A model generated the notes under the pieces. It saw only the letters and a program-made list of their open reading frames with translations, was not told the DNA's origin and searched no databases. Shown piece after piece: positions 25,049 through 33,352 of a stretch of DNA of 64,000 nucleotides (the stretch's first letter is position 1; each line of letters opens with the position of its first letter). Source of the DNA: Xanthobacter autotrophicus (GTDB lineage Bacteria; Pseudomonadota; Alphaproteobacteria; Rhizobiales; Xanthobacteraceae); the NCBI RefSeq assembly GCF_043194295.1, contig NZ_JBAFVK010000001.1; one strand, 5' to 3'. A program made the translations under genes and the position numbers.

Positions 25049-25855
25049 TTATCGACGCCCCGACTGCACCGCCCGTGCCCGCGTGCCGTGGAAGTAGGCC
25101 CGCAGCCAGGGATGCTGTTGTGCCATCATGTCTTCGATGGTGCCCTGCGCGATCACCTTGCCGTCCGCCAGCGCGGCGATGCGATCGCACACGGTATGCA
25201 GACTGTCGAGATCGTGGGTTACCATGAAAACCGTAAGCCCCAAAGTCTGTTGCAACGTACGGATAAGCTCGTCGAACTCGCCGGCGCCGATGGGATCGAG
25301 GCCGGAGGTCGGCTCATCCAGAAACAGGATTTCCGGGTCGAGAGCGAGCGAGCGTGCGAGTGCGGCGCGCTTGATCATGCCGCCGGACAGCTCCGACGGC
25401 AGCTTTTCCGCAACGTCGTACTTCAGGCCGACCATCTCGATCTTGGTGTAGGCGATCTCGTCCAGCAGGCGCTGGGACAGGTGCAGATTCTCCCGCAGCG
25501 GGAACTGGATGTTCTGCTTCACCGTGAGCGAGGAGAACAGCGCGCCCTGCTGGAACAGCACCCCCCAGCGGCGCTCCAGCGCCGAGCGCTCCCTCTCGGA
25601 GAGATCGTCCAGATTCTGGCCGAACACCTCCACCGTACCCGATTGTTTGGGCACGAGGCCGAGGATGGTGCGCGTGAGCACCGATTTGCCGCCGCCCGAG
25701 GTGCCGACGAAGCCGAGGATCTCGCCGCGATACACGTCGAGGTCGAGATGGTTCAGAATCACGCGGTCACCAAAGCCCACCACGATGTCGTGGACGGAGA
25801 TGATCGCTTCCCTGTGGTTGGTCGCCTCGGCGGTGGTGGAGGTGCGCGCGTCCAT
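25049..25855 (-). CDS. mlaF: MlaF-like ABC transporter ATP-binding protein
   Basis: This is the ATPase of the MCE lipid transporter. The 268-residue protein has Walker A GTSGGGKS at 51-58, Q-loop GVLFQQGALFSSLTV (typical of MlaF/Ttg2A), signature LSGGM at 156-160, Walker B ILFLDEP at 176-182 and SGLDPIGAGEFDELI. Six bases separate it from the mlaE stop, and mlaD starts 62 bases downstream. Confidence 0.94.
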   Translation of the reverse strand: MDARTSTTAEATNHREAIISVHDIVVGFGDRVILNHLDLDVYRGEILGFVGTSGGGKSVLTRTILGLVPKQSGTVEVFGQNLDDLSERERSALERRWGVLFQQGALFSSLTVKQNIQFPLRENLHLSQRLLDEIAYTKIEMVGLKYDVAEKLPSELSGGMIKRAALARSLALDPEILFLDEPTSGLDPIGAGEFDELIRTLQQTLGLTVFMVTHDLDSLHTVCDRIAALADGKVIAQGTIEDMMAQQHPWLRAYFHGTRARAVQSGRR

Positions 25856-25861
25856 GCCGCC

Positions 25862-27025
25862 TCACATGTCGATCGCGGCGAAGAACATGGCGAAGACGCC
25901 GTCCATCACGATCACGAGGAAGATGGCCTTCACCACCGAGGCGGTGGTGTGGGCGCCCAGCGATTCGGCGCTCCCCCCCACCCGCAAGCCTTCGAGGCAC
26001 GCGACGATACCGATGGTCGCCGCCATGAAGGGGGCCTTGATCATGCCCACGTTGAACTGGTCCATGTCGATGGCGCCCTTGAGGCGGTCGAGGAACACGT
26101 CGGGCGTGATGCCGCCGTAGCCCCAGGACACCAGCCCGGCCCCGAGCAGGGACGACATGGAGCCGATGAAGGTCAGCAGCGGCAGGGCGATGATCAGCGC
26201 CAGGAGCCGCGGCACCACCAGCACCTCCACCGGGTCGAAGCCCATGACGCGCAGCGCATCGACCTCCTCGCGCATGCGCATGGAGCCGAGCTCGGCGGTG
26301 TAGGCGCTGCCGGAGCGGCCGGCGATCATGATGGCGACGATGAGCACGCCCAGCTCACGCAGCACCAGCACGCCGACCATGTCGACCACATAGATGTCGG
26401 CACCGAAGCGGCGGAAATTGAAGATGCCCTGCTGGGCCAGGATGCAGCCGATGAGGAAGGTGATCAGGATGATGATCGGCACCGCCCTGAGGCCGACCCG
26501 GTCCAGCTGGTTCACCATGGCGGTGAAACGGAAGCTGCGCGGGCGCAGCAGCACCCGCCCCATGGCCGCCACCGACGCGCCGACGAAATTCAGCAGCGCC
26601 GCGGCATCGGCGGCCACATTCACCGTCTCGTGGCCGAAGCGCTCCAGGATCGCCTCGTGCCGCCGGGCCGGCGGGGGCTGTTCCTGCCCCATCCGGCCCA
26701 TTTCCTCGATGAGCACCTTGTAGCGCGGCGCCAGCCCCTTCACCTGCGGCTCGACGCCGGTGCCCTTCCAGGACCGCTTCAGCCGCTCGAACAGCAGGGC
26801 GCCGAAGGTGTCCATGCGCTCCACGGCGGACAGGTCAATCTCCACGCCCTTGGGATGGGCGTAGGTGTGGGCGGTGTTGTCCACCGCCTGTTCCAGTTCG
26901 TCGGCATATTCGGATGTCCATGCGCCGCGCCCGGCCACGGTGAGGCGGTCGTCCTGGCTATGCACGGAAATCAGGGAGGCGTGGGGCAACGCTTGGTCTC
27001 CATGGGGGGCGCCGCGAAACGGCAC
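25862..27025 (-). CDS. mlaE: MlaE-like ABC permease with N-terminal STAS-like domain
   Basis: This is the permease of the MCE lipid transporter. From a GTG start at 27025, preceded by GAAGGA, the protein has about 387 residues: an N-terminal STAS-like domain (LTVAGRGAWTSEYADELEQAV ... VEIDLSAVERMDTFGALL), then the MlaE permease domain (VGLRAVPIIILITFLIGCI, ELGVLIVAIMIAGRSGSAYTAELGSMRMREEVDALRVMG). The STAS domain is a separate protein (MlaB) in enteric bacteria, so this is a natural fusion known in alphaproteobacteria. The frame is open to 27151, but the extra 42 residues are not family-like. Confidence 0.9.
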   Translation of the reverse strand: MPFRGAPHGDQALPHASLISVHSQDDRLTVAGRGAWTSEYADELEQAVDNTAHTYAHPKGVEIDLSAVERMDTFGALLFERLKRSWKGTGVEPQVKGLAPRYKVLIEEMGRMGQEQPPPARRHEAILERFGHETVNVAADAAALLNFVGASVAAMGRVLLRPRSFRFTAMVNQLDRVGLRAVPIIILITFLIGCILAQQGIFNFRRFGADIYVVDMVGVLVLRELGVLIVAIMIAGRSGSAYTAELGSMRMREEVDALRVMGFDPVEVLVVPRLLALIIALPLLTFIGSMSSLLGAGLVSWGYGGITPDVFLDRLKGAIDMDQFNVGMIKAPFMAATIGIVACLEGLRVGGSAESLGAHTTASVVKAIFLVIVMDGVFAMFFAAIDM

Positions 27026-27362
27026 GACGCCAGCCTGTCCTTCTCGCCGGAAACACCGGGCGATCCGACCCGGACGAACCGAGCCGATGCCCCAACCTCC
27101 GACCGCCTGTCGCCCCGCATATGGGTGAAACGTGTCCGGATGAACACGCAATCATCCACTCGTTTCTTTCAGCTTCGCCTGCTGCGATGCGACACGCAGC
27201 CGACACTGCGCCCGTGGAGGCACGTCCCTGCGACCCCATGAACGATGAATTAAGCCATACAGACAAGACGCCTTCGCGTCGAGATCACCAAGGACACACC
27301 CCGGCGCCATCCGCTCTTGCACCCGCGAAGCGGACCGCGGAATCGGATATTAGGCTTAATCC
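27026..27362. other. intergenic region between mlaE and the dipeptide epimerase
   Basis: This roughly 340-base divergent region probably contains the promoters of the mla operon and the epimerase. I see no gene that I can support; several short frames are open because of base composition only. Confidence 0.4.
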
Positions 27363-28349
27363 ATGGCCCAACTTGCTCTCAGCATCGAGCGATTCCCCAT
27401 CGCCGGCACCTTCACCATTGCCCGTGGCTCCAAGACGGAGGCCGTGGTGGTGGAGGCACGCCTCTCCCACAACGGCGCTACCGGGCGCGGCGAATGCGTA
27501 CCGTATGCGCGCTACGGCGAGAGCGTGGAGGGCGTCGCCGCCGCCATCGCCGCCCTCGGCCCGGACATCGCGGCGGGCCTTGATCGCGAAGCCCTGCAAT
27601 ACCGGCTGCCGCCGGGCGCCGCCCGCAATGCCCTCGATTGCGCCTTCTGGGACCTGGAAGCCAAGCTCACGGGCATGCGGGTGGAAGAGCACGCGGGCCT
27701 TGGCGCGCTCCGCCCCCTGACCACCGCCTTTACCCTGAGCCTCGATACGCCCGAGGCCATGGCGCAGGCGGCCGCCGCCGCGACGGCGGCCGGGCGCCCG
27801 CTGCTGAAGCTCAAGCTGGGCGCCCCCGGCGACCGCGCCCGGCTCCGGGCCATCCGCGCGGCGGCGCCCGAGGCGCGCCTGATCGTGGACGCCAACGAAG
27901 GCTGGAGCCCGGCCGATCTGCCGGTGCTGCTGGATGCTTGCGCCATCGCCGGCGTCGAGCTGGTGGAACAACCCTTGCCCGCCTCGGACGACCGCATGCT
28001 GGCGCGCACGGAACGACCGGTGCCGGTCTGCGCCGACGAGAGCGTCCATGACCGTGCCGGCCTTGCCGCCCTGCGTGAGCGCTATGATGCCGTGAACATC
28101 AAGCTCGACAAGGCCGGGGGGCTCACCGAATCCCTGGCCCTGGCCGAGGCGGCGGAGGGGCTTGGCTTCCGGGTGATGGTCGGCTGCATGCTGGCCTCGT
28201 CCCTCGCCATGGCCCCCGCCCTGCTGGTGGCGCAGCGGGCGCAGGTGGTGGACCTCGACGGGCCGCTGCTGCTTGCCCGCGATCGCACGCCTGGGCTGCG
28301 ATACGAGGGCGCCCTGGTCTATCCGCCCGAGCCGGAGCTGTGGGGCTGA
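27363..28349 (+). CDS. dipeptide epimerase (L-Ala-D/L-Glu type, enolase superfamily)
   Basis: This cytosolic Mg-dependent enzyme epimerises L-Ala-D-Glu and related dipeptides, usually in murein peptide recycling. The 328-residue protein has the KxK motif at Lys149-Lys151 (LLKLKLG), metal ligands Asp176 (VDANEGW), Glu202 (VEQPL) and Asp225 (CADES), and the second general base Lys247 (NIKLDKAGG). It is close to the length of characterised epimerases. Its 3' end overlaps the convergent MFS gene by 31 bases. Confidence 0.9.
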   Translation: MAQLALSIERFPIAGTFTIARGSKTEAVVVEARLSHNGATGRGECVPYARYGESVEGVAAAIAALGPDIAAGLDREALQYRLPPGAARNALDCAFWDLEAKLTGMRVEEHAGLGALRPLTTAFTLSLDTPEAMAQAAAAATAAGRPLLKLKLGAPGDRARLRAIRAAAPEARLIVDANEGWSPADLPVLLDACAIAGVELVEQPLPASDDRMLARTERPVPVCADESVHDRAGLAALRERYDAVNIKLDKAGGLTESLALAEAAEGLGFRVMVGCMLASSLAMAPALLVAQRAQVVDLDGPLLLARDRTPGLRYEGALVYPPEPELWG

Positions 28350-29512
28350 AGCCGCGCAGCGAGGAGCGCGGCCAACGCCCCCGCCAGTCCGATGGCGCTG
28401 GAGACCAGGAAGGCCATTGGCCCGAAGGCGGCCCACAGCGGGCCTGATGCGACGTTCGCGGACGACATCAGGATGCTGCCGATCCAGGCCGCCGCGGTCT
28501 GGCCGGTGCCCGAGCGGTGCTCGCTGACGCTGCGACTCACCAACTCCACCATGGCCAGAAACGTGGCGGCGAAGGTGAAGGCATGCAACATCTGCAACGG
28601 CACCAGCACGGCCAGCGGCGGGTCGGTTGCCATGGCCGCGAAGCGCACCACGGCCGCGATCCCGCCCACGGCGATGAGCACATGGGGCCCGAAGCGGACC
28701 ACGAGACGGGTGCCAAAGCGGAACAGGGCCATTTCCGCCGCTACCCCCACCGCCCACAGCACACCGATGGTGGCAAGCGAATAGCCCTGCGCCTTCCAGC
28801 TCACGGAGGCGAAGGCATAAAGCGTGGCATGGCTGGCCTGAACCAGCGCCGCCGCGACGATGCCGGCGAGAACCCCGAGCCGCGCCCGCCGCCCTGTAAT
28901 CGGCGCGGGCCGGGGCTCGGGTCGCGGCAGTTCGGGCAAGGCGAGTGTGGCCAGCACATAGGCGAGTTGCCCCGCCAGCATCATCAGCACCACCGAGCCG
29001 GCGCCCAGCATGCCGAGCAGCGCCCCGCCCACCAGATTGGCGACCAGGAAGGAGGCGGAGCCCCATTGGCGGGCCTTGCCATAGTCCGCCCGGCCCGCTC
29101 GCGCCTGCCGCGAGGCGTAGGAATCCAGCAGGGACAGGCTCGGCATCCAGGCCAGCGCCGTGAAGGCGAGGGTGACGAGGATGGCGGCGAAATCGACGGA
29201 AAGCGCGAGCATCGCCATGCCGCACGCCGCCGCCAGGGCGAGCGCGGCCAGCAAAGCCTTGGGCCGGCCAAGCCGGTCGGAGAGCAGGCCGAGCAGTGGC
29301 GTGGACACAAGCCGCGCCAGCATGGGCACAGCCAGGGCGATTCCGATGGCCTCGGGCCCCAGCCCGCGATCCTGGAACCAGAGCGGCAGGTAGGGCACCT
29401 GAATGCCCATGGCGAGGAAGAAAGCGGCATAGGCGCCGCTGAGACGCAGCCCCAGGGCTGGAACCGGGACACGCCCCGGCCGGTCATCGCCCTCCCCCAC
29501 CTGTTTCACCAC
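28319..29512 (-). CDS. MFS transporter, HcaT/PucC-like 12-helix family
   Basis: This major facilitator protein has about 12 membrane helices. The first helix block AYAAFFLAMGIQVPYLPLWFQDRGLGPEAIG is typical of the MFS_1_like group (3-phenylpropionate or nucleoside-like permeases), followed by the cytoplasmic loop LLGLLSDRLGRPKALL. No substrate is evident. Start is uncertain: no ATG fits, and GTG codons at 29512, 29509 or 29500 follow the upstream gene stop closely. It is the last gene of a minus-strand run and overlaps the epimerase gene by 31 bases tail to tail. Confidence 0.8.
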   Translation of the reverse strand: MVKQVGEGDDRPGRVPVPALGLRLSGAYAAFFLAMGIQVPYLPLWFQDRGLGPEAIGIALAVPMLARLVSTPLLGLLSDRLGRPKALLAALALAAACGMAMLALSVDFAAILVTLAFTALAWMPSLSLLDSYASRQARAGRADYGKARQWGSASFLVANLVGGALLGMLGAGSVVLMMLAGQLAYVLATLALPELPRPEPRPAPITGRRARLGVLAGIVAAALVQASHATLYAFASVSWKAQGYSLATIGVLWAVGVAAEMALFRFGTRLVVRFGPHVLIAVGGIAAVVRFAAMATDPPLAVLVPLQMLHAFTFAATFLAMVELVSRSVSEHRSGTGQTAAAWIGSILMSSANVASGPLWAAFGPMAFLVSSAIGLAGALAALLAARLQPHSSGSGG

Positions 29513-29520
29513 CGCCCGGC

Positions 29521-30522
29521 TCAGGCGGCGAGGCAGCGGATGAAGGTCTCGGGCTCCACATTGCCGCCGGACAACACGATAACCGCCGTGCCGCCGGAGA
29601 CGCCGAGCCGGCCTTCGAGCAGGCAAGCCAGCGCCACCGCGCCGCCGGGCTCCACCACCAGCTTCAGCTCCAGGAAGGCGAAGGCCACCGCCCGCGCGAC
29701 TTCCGCATCGGTTACGGAGGCGCCCTCGCCCACCAGCGGGCGGGTGATCTCGAAGGTCAGCGCGCCGGGGGTCGGCGCCAACAGCGCATCGCAGAACGAG
29801 CCGGAAGGCTCGGCATTGCGCTCGCGCACGCCGGAGCGGAACGAGCGGGCGTGGTCGTCGAAGCCGGCGGGCTCGCAGGCCACCACCCGGGCGCCGGGCG
29901 AGCGCGCCTTCACCGCCAGCGCGATGCCGGCCACCAGGCCGCCGCCGGAGACATTGGCCGCCACAAGATCGGGCACAAGCCCCAGCGCGGCGAGGTCCTG
30001 TACGATCTCAAGACCCACGGTGCCCTGCCCGGCGATGACATTGGGGTCGTCATAGGGGGGAACCACGATGGCGCCGCGCTCCTGCGCGATGGCGCGGGCG
30101 ATGGCGTCGCGGTCCTCGGTGCGGCGGTCGTAGCCGACCACCTCGGCGCCGAGCGCCTTGGTGCGGTCGCGCTTCAGGGCCGGCGCGTCGTGGGGCATGA
30201 CGATCACGGCCGGCATGCCCAGGAGCCTGGCGGACGCGGCAACCCCCTGCGCGTGATTGCCCGACGAGCAGGCGACCACGCCGGCGGGCCGGTCCGCCTC
30301 GGGGATCTGCACCATGCGGTTATAGGCACCACGGAACTTGAACGACCCGGTGCGCTGGAGCGTCTCCGGCTTCAGGAACACGCGCGCGCCGGTGCGCTCG
30401 CTGAGAATGGGCGAGAAGACGAGGGGCGTGCGCACGGCAACACCGGCGATCCGGCGGGCGGCGGCCTCCACGTCAGCGACGGAGGGAATCGGGGCGGGAC
30501 TGGGGATGGTTGGGGCGCTCAT
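29521..30522 (-). CDS. threonine/serine dehydratase-like PLP enzyme
   Basis: This cytosolic PLP-dependent enzyme of fold type II has the PLP lysine in GSFKFRGAYN (Lys62), the substrate loop SSGNHAQGVA and a Gly-rich phosphate-binding block VSGGGLVAGIALA. It lacks the C-terminal ACT regulatory domain of biosynthetic IlvA, so it is the catabolic/short type (threonine ammonia-lyase, serine or hydroxyaspartate dehydratase). It is encoded with the GT4 gene (ATGA overlap at 30519-30522). Confidence 0.85.
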   Translation of the reverse strand: MSAPTIPSPAPIPSVADVEAAARRIAGVAVRTPLVFSPILSERTGARVFLKPETLQRTGSFKFRGAYNRMVQIPEADRPAGVVACSSGNHAQGVAASARLLGMPAVIVMPHDAPALKRDRTKALGAEVVGYDRRTEDRDAIARAIAQERGAIVVPPYDDPNVIAGQGTVGLEIVQDLAALGLVPDLVAANVSGGGLVAGIALAVKARSPGARVVACEPAGFDDHARSFRSGVRERNAEPSGSFCDALLAPTPGALTFEITRPLVGEGASVTDAEVARAVAFAFLELKLVVEPGGAVALACLLEGRLGVSGGTAVIVLSGGNVEPETFIRCLAA

Positions 30523-31586
30523 GCCCCGGACGCTATCCGACGCCGGCGGCGAAGGCGATAGCGGCGCGCGATGGGACCGATGTCGTGGGCGATGAGCACA
30601 TTGTCGATGAACTGCCGCGCACTCTCACGCCACGTGTAGCGCAGCGCGAAGCGCCGCGCCGCCGCCGGCGACAGCTCCAGCGCCTTCAGGCAGGCGGTGC
30701 GCAGGTCGTTGTCGAGGACGCCCACCGGCTCGGTGGCATCCTCAAGCACGTCGGTGGGACCGGTGACAGGATAGGCGGCCACCGGCAGGCCGCTCGCCAG
30801 TGCTTCCAACAGCACGATACCGAAAGTGTCGGTGCGCGAGGGGAAGCAGAACACGTCGCAGGCGGCATAGACCTGCGCCAGGTCCTCGCCCTCCTTCGGC
30901 CCGAGGAAATGGGCCGCGGGGAAGCGCTCCTTCAGGCTGTTGAGTGCCGGTCCACCGCCCACCACCACCTTGGAGCCGGGCAGGTCCAGCTCCAGGAACG
31001 CCTCGATATTCTTTTCCACCGCCACCCGGCCGACGAAGAGATAGACCGGGCGCGGCAGGTTCAGCGTCGCCTCGGGACGGGGGCGGAACAGCTCCGCATC
31101 CACCCCGCGCGACCAGCGCATCAGCCGCTTGAAGCCCCGCGCCTCAAGGTCGCGCTCCAGGGTTGCGGTGGAGACCATGACGCCACCGCCCGCATTGTGG
31201 AACGAGCGCAACCAGGCATAGGTCAGCCGCTCCGGCACCGGGGCGCGGGCAGAGAGATATTCGGGAAATTTGGTATGATAGGAGGTGGTGAAGGTCCGCC
31301 GCGAGGCGATGCAGGCCCGCCGCACCAGGATGCCGATGGGGCCTTCTGTGGCGATATGCACGAAATCCGGCTGCATGGCCTCGATCCGCCGCATGATCAT
31401 GCGCGGCGTCGCAAGCGCCAGGCGGATCTCGTTGTAGCTGGGCATCGGAATGGACCGGAACCCCTGCGGGCTCAGGAATTCCAGTTCTGCACCGAGGGCG
31501 GCCGCTTCATGTGCGGTGTACTCCAGGGAGCGCACCACACCGTTGATCTGTGGATGCCACGCATCGGTGGCCACAAGAACCCGCAT
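30519..31586 (-). CDS. GT4 family glycosyltransferase
   Basis: This is a GT-B glycosyltransferase with the N-terminal acceptor domain (VATDAWHPQINGVVRSLE, the hallmark of GDP/UDP-sugar-dependent lipid or mannosyl transferases) and C-terminal donor domain (YLFVGRVAVEKNIEAFL, FPSRTDTFGIVLLEALASGLPVAA with the EX7E motif). Relatives transfer glucose or mannose to lipids such as diacylglycerol or phosphatidylinositol. ATG at 31586 overlaps the preceding stop by one base (TGATG); a TTG one codon upstream is also open. Linkage to an LpxH-like hydrolase suggests a glycolipid role. Confidence 0.85.
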   Translation of the reverse strand: MRVLVATDAWHPQINGVVRSLEYTAHEAAALGAELEFLSPQGFRSIPMPSYNEIRLALATPRMIMRRIEAMQPDFVHIATEGPIGILVRRACIASRRTFTTSYHTKFPEYLSARAPVPERLTYAWLRSFHNAGGGVMVSTATLERDLEARGFKRLMRWSRGVDAELFRPRPEATLNLPRPVYLFVGRVAVEKNIEAFLELDLPGSKVVVGGGPALNSLKERFPAAHFLGPKEGEDLAQVYAACDVFCFPSRTDTFGIVLLEALASGLPVAAYPVTGPTDVLEDATEPVGVLDNDLRTACLKALELSPAAARRFALRYTWRESARQFIDNVLIAHDIGPIARRYRLRRRRRIASGA

Positions 31587-32413
31587 CAAGCCGCCGCGCG
31601 CGCCCCCTCTACCATGTCCTGCTGCTCCACCGGGGCCTTCTGGAGGTTCCGCGTCCAGCAGATGATCTCCAGGTGGCCGTCCTCATATTCGGCGATGGCA
31701 GTGCAGCTTTCCACCCAGTCGCCGCAATTCACATAGCTGACGCCGAACTGGTCGTGAATGACCGCGTGGTGGATATGGCCGCAGATGACCCCATCCACCC
31801 CGTTGCGCTTGGCTTCGTCCGCCACCGCTTCCTCGAACTTGCCGATGTAGTTGACCGCGTTCTTCACCTTCAGCTTCGCCCACTGGCTCAGCGACCAATA
31901 GGTGAGGCCGAGCCGGCGGCGCACCTTGTTGACATAGGTGTTGGTGGTCAGCGCAGCGGAATAGGCCCAGTCGCCCAGGAATGCGAGCCACTTGGCGTGC
32001 CGCACCACCACGTCGAACACATCGCCGTGGATGACGAGGTAGCGCTTGCCGTCCGCCGCCTCGTGGATGGCGGTTTCCACCACCTCGATGCCGCCGAAGT
32101 GGGTGCCGTAATAATCGCGCAGGAATTCGTCGTGGTTGCCAGGCAGATAGACCATGCGCGTGCCCTTGCGGCCCTTGCGCAGCAGCTTCTGCACCACGTC
32201 GTTATGCTTCTGCGGCCAGTACCAGGAGGACTTCAGCCGCCAGCCGTCCACGATATCGCCCACCAGATAGATGGTGTCGGCGTCATGGTATTTGAGGAAG
32301 TCGATGAGGAGGTCCGCCTGGCAGCCCTTGGTGCCGAGATGGACATCGGAAATAAAAAGGGCGCGGAAGCGGCGCGCTTGGGGACTGTCGCTCACTTGGG
32401 GACTGTCGCTCAC
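31586..32413 (-). CDS. UDP-2,3-diacylglucosamine diphosphatase-like metallophosphoesterase
   Basis: This calcineurin-like phosphoesterase (275 residues) has the five metal motifs: DVHLG (Asp23, His25), LVGDIVDGW, PGNHDE, HGD and GHIHHA. Membership resembles the LpxH/YbbF-like group that cleaves UDP-diacylglucosamine in lipid A synthesis, but many alphaproteobacteria use LpxI instead, so a lipid-linked phosphatase with another substrate is possible. The start is GTG at 32413 with an ideal GGGAGG seven bases upstream. The first six codons are a perfect tandem repeat (GTGAGCGACAGTCCCCAA twice), giving a second in-frame GTG at 32395. Confidence 0.85.
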   Translation of the reverse strand: MSDSPQVSDSPQARRFRALFISDVHLGTKGCQADLLIDFLKYHDADTIYLVGDIVDGWRLKSSWYWPQKHNDVVQKLLRKGRKGTRMVYLPGNHDEFLRDYYGTHFGGIEVVETAIHEAADGKRYLVIHGDVFDVVVRHAKWLAFLGDWAYSAALTTNTYVNKVRRRLGLTYWSLSQWAKLKVKNAVNYIGKFEEAVADEAKRNGVDGVICGHIHHAVIHDQFGVSYVNCGDWVESCTAIAEYEDGHLEIICWTRNLQKAPVEQQDMVEGARAAA

Positions 32414-32612
32414 GCAATCACCTCCCGCCTTGACCTGCCGTTAGGGAATTTCCCCCATCAGACAGGCGACTTGCGACGGCCTTTCGACGTCGAAGTCTCA
32501 ACAACTGACCTTGCGCCTTCGAAGCGCAGTCCGGACTTAGCCGGAGTCTCGTTTCCTTTTTATGACGCTTGCGCGAAAAACGAAAGCGCAAACGCTCATC
32601 CTTACGGCATGG

Positions 32613-33209
32613 TCAGAAAAACAGCAGTAATACACTGGCAGCTACGGAGGCGGCTAAAAGTCCATTGACCCACTGACGCAGCTTTTCATCCGAAAGCAGC
32701 TGCGACAACGCGACGCCGAACACGGCCCAAAGCGCGAGAGACGGCAGCGCCGTCAGCGAGAATACCAGCGCCACGATCAGAACCTGCGGCACGACATCTC
32801 GCGCAGGGTCGACGAAAGTCGGAATGACGCTCAGGGCCACCGTCCACGCCTTCGGATTGACCCATTGGAAAGCGGCCGACCCGAAGAAGGAGGGTGCCGA
32901 CTCAGCCCCGCCCTCCCCTGCGTCCGGCGCGTCGGCATGGAGCAGGCTCCAGGCGAGGTAGAGCAGGTAGGCAGCGCCGGCGAGCTTGAGGGCCAGATGC
33001 AGGGCCGGCACCGCCACGAACAGGCGGCCGAGCCCCAGGCCGATGGCCATGACCAGCAGCGGAAACCCCGCCGCCACCCCCAGCATCTGCGGCACGGTGC
33101 GCCGGAAGCCGAAGCGCGACCCGGACGCAGCGGCAATCAGATTGTTGGGTCCGGGCGTGACGCCGGCCACGAAGGAGAACAGGACGAGGGGCAGGATCTG
33201 GTCAATCAT
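32613..33209 (-). CDS. LysE family translocator
   Basis: This inner-membrane amino acid exporter has six helices in 198 residues. The family signature near the start is intact (LVLFSFVAGVTPGPNN), followed by FRRTVPQMLGVAAGFPLLV and a conserved QWVNPKAW block. Substrate (Lys, Arg, homoserine or others) cannot be assigned. Starts at 33236, 33227 and 33209 are all in frame; 33209 gives the normal N-terminus but lacks a strong Shine-Dalgarno. Confidence 0.86.
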   Translation of the reverse strand: MIDQILPLVLFSFVAGVTPGPNNLIAAASGSRFGFRRTVPQMLGVAAGFPLLVMAIGLGLGRLFVAVPALHLALKLAGAAYLLYLAWSLLHADAPDAGEGGAESAPSFFGSAAFQWVNPKAWTVALSVIPTFVDPARDVVPQVLIVALVFSLTALPSLALWAVFGVALSQLLSDEKLRQWVNGLLAASVAASVLLLFF

Positions 33210-33352
33210 CGGCAGGGTTCGGGGCATGGCGTGCATTTTCTTGGAGCCCCACCATTGACCAATGCCCGCGTCCGCGCCAGCGTGCGCGCCCGGCGAGCGA
33301 CCGCGCGCCGCACGCGCTTGACATCCAATGATACCACTAGGGAGTTCCACCG

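Noticed and set aside
24977..27241. A 754-codon plus-strand frame opposite mlaF and mlaE
   Set aside because: The minus strand encodes recognised transporter subunits with intact motifs; the plus frame is His/Gly-rich noise.
27285..29225. A 646-codon minus-strand frame crossing the epimerase and MFS genes
   Set aside because: It spans two genes on different strands with real domain signatures and has no internal family pattern.
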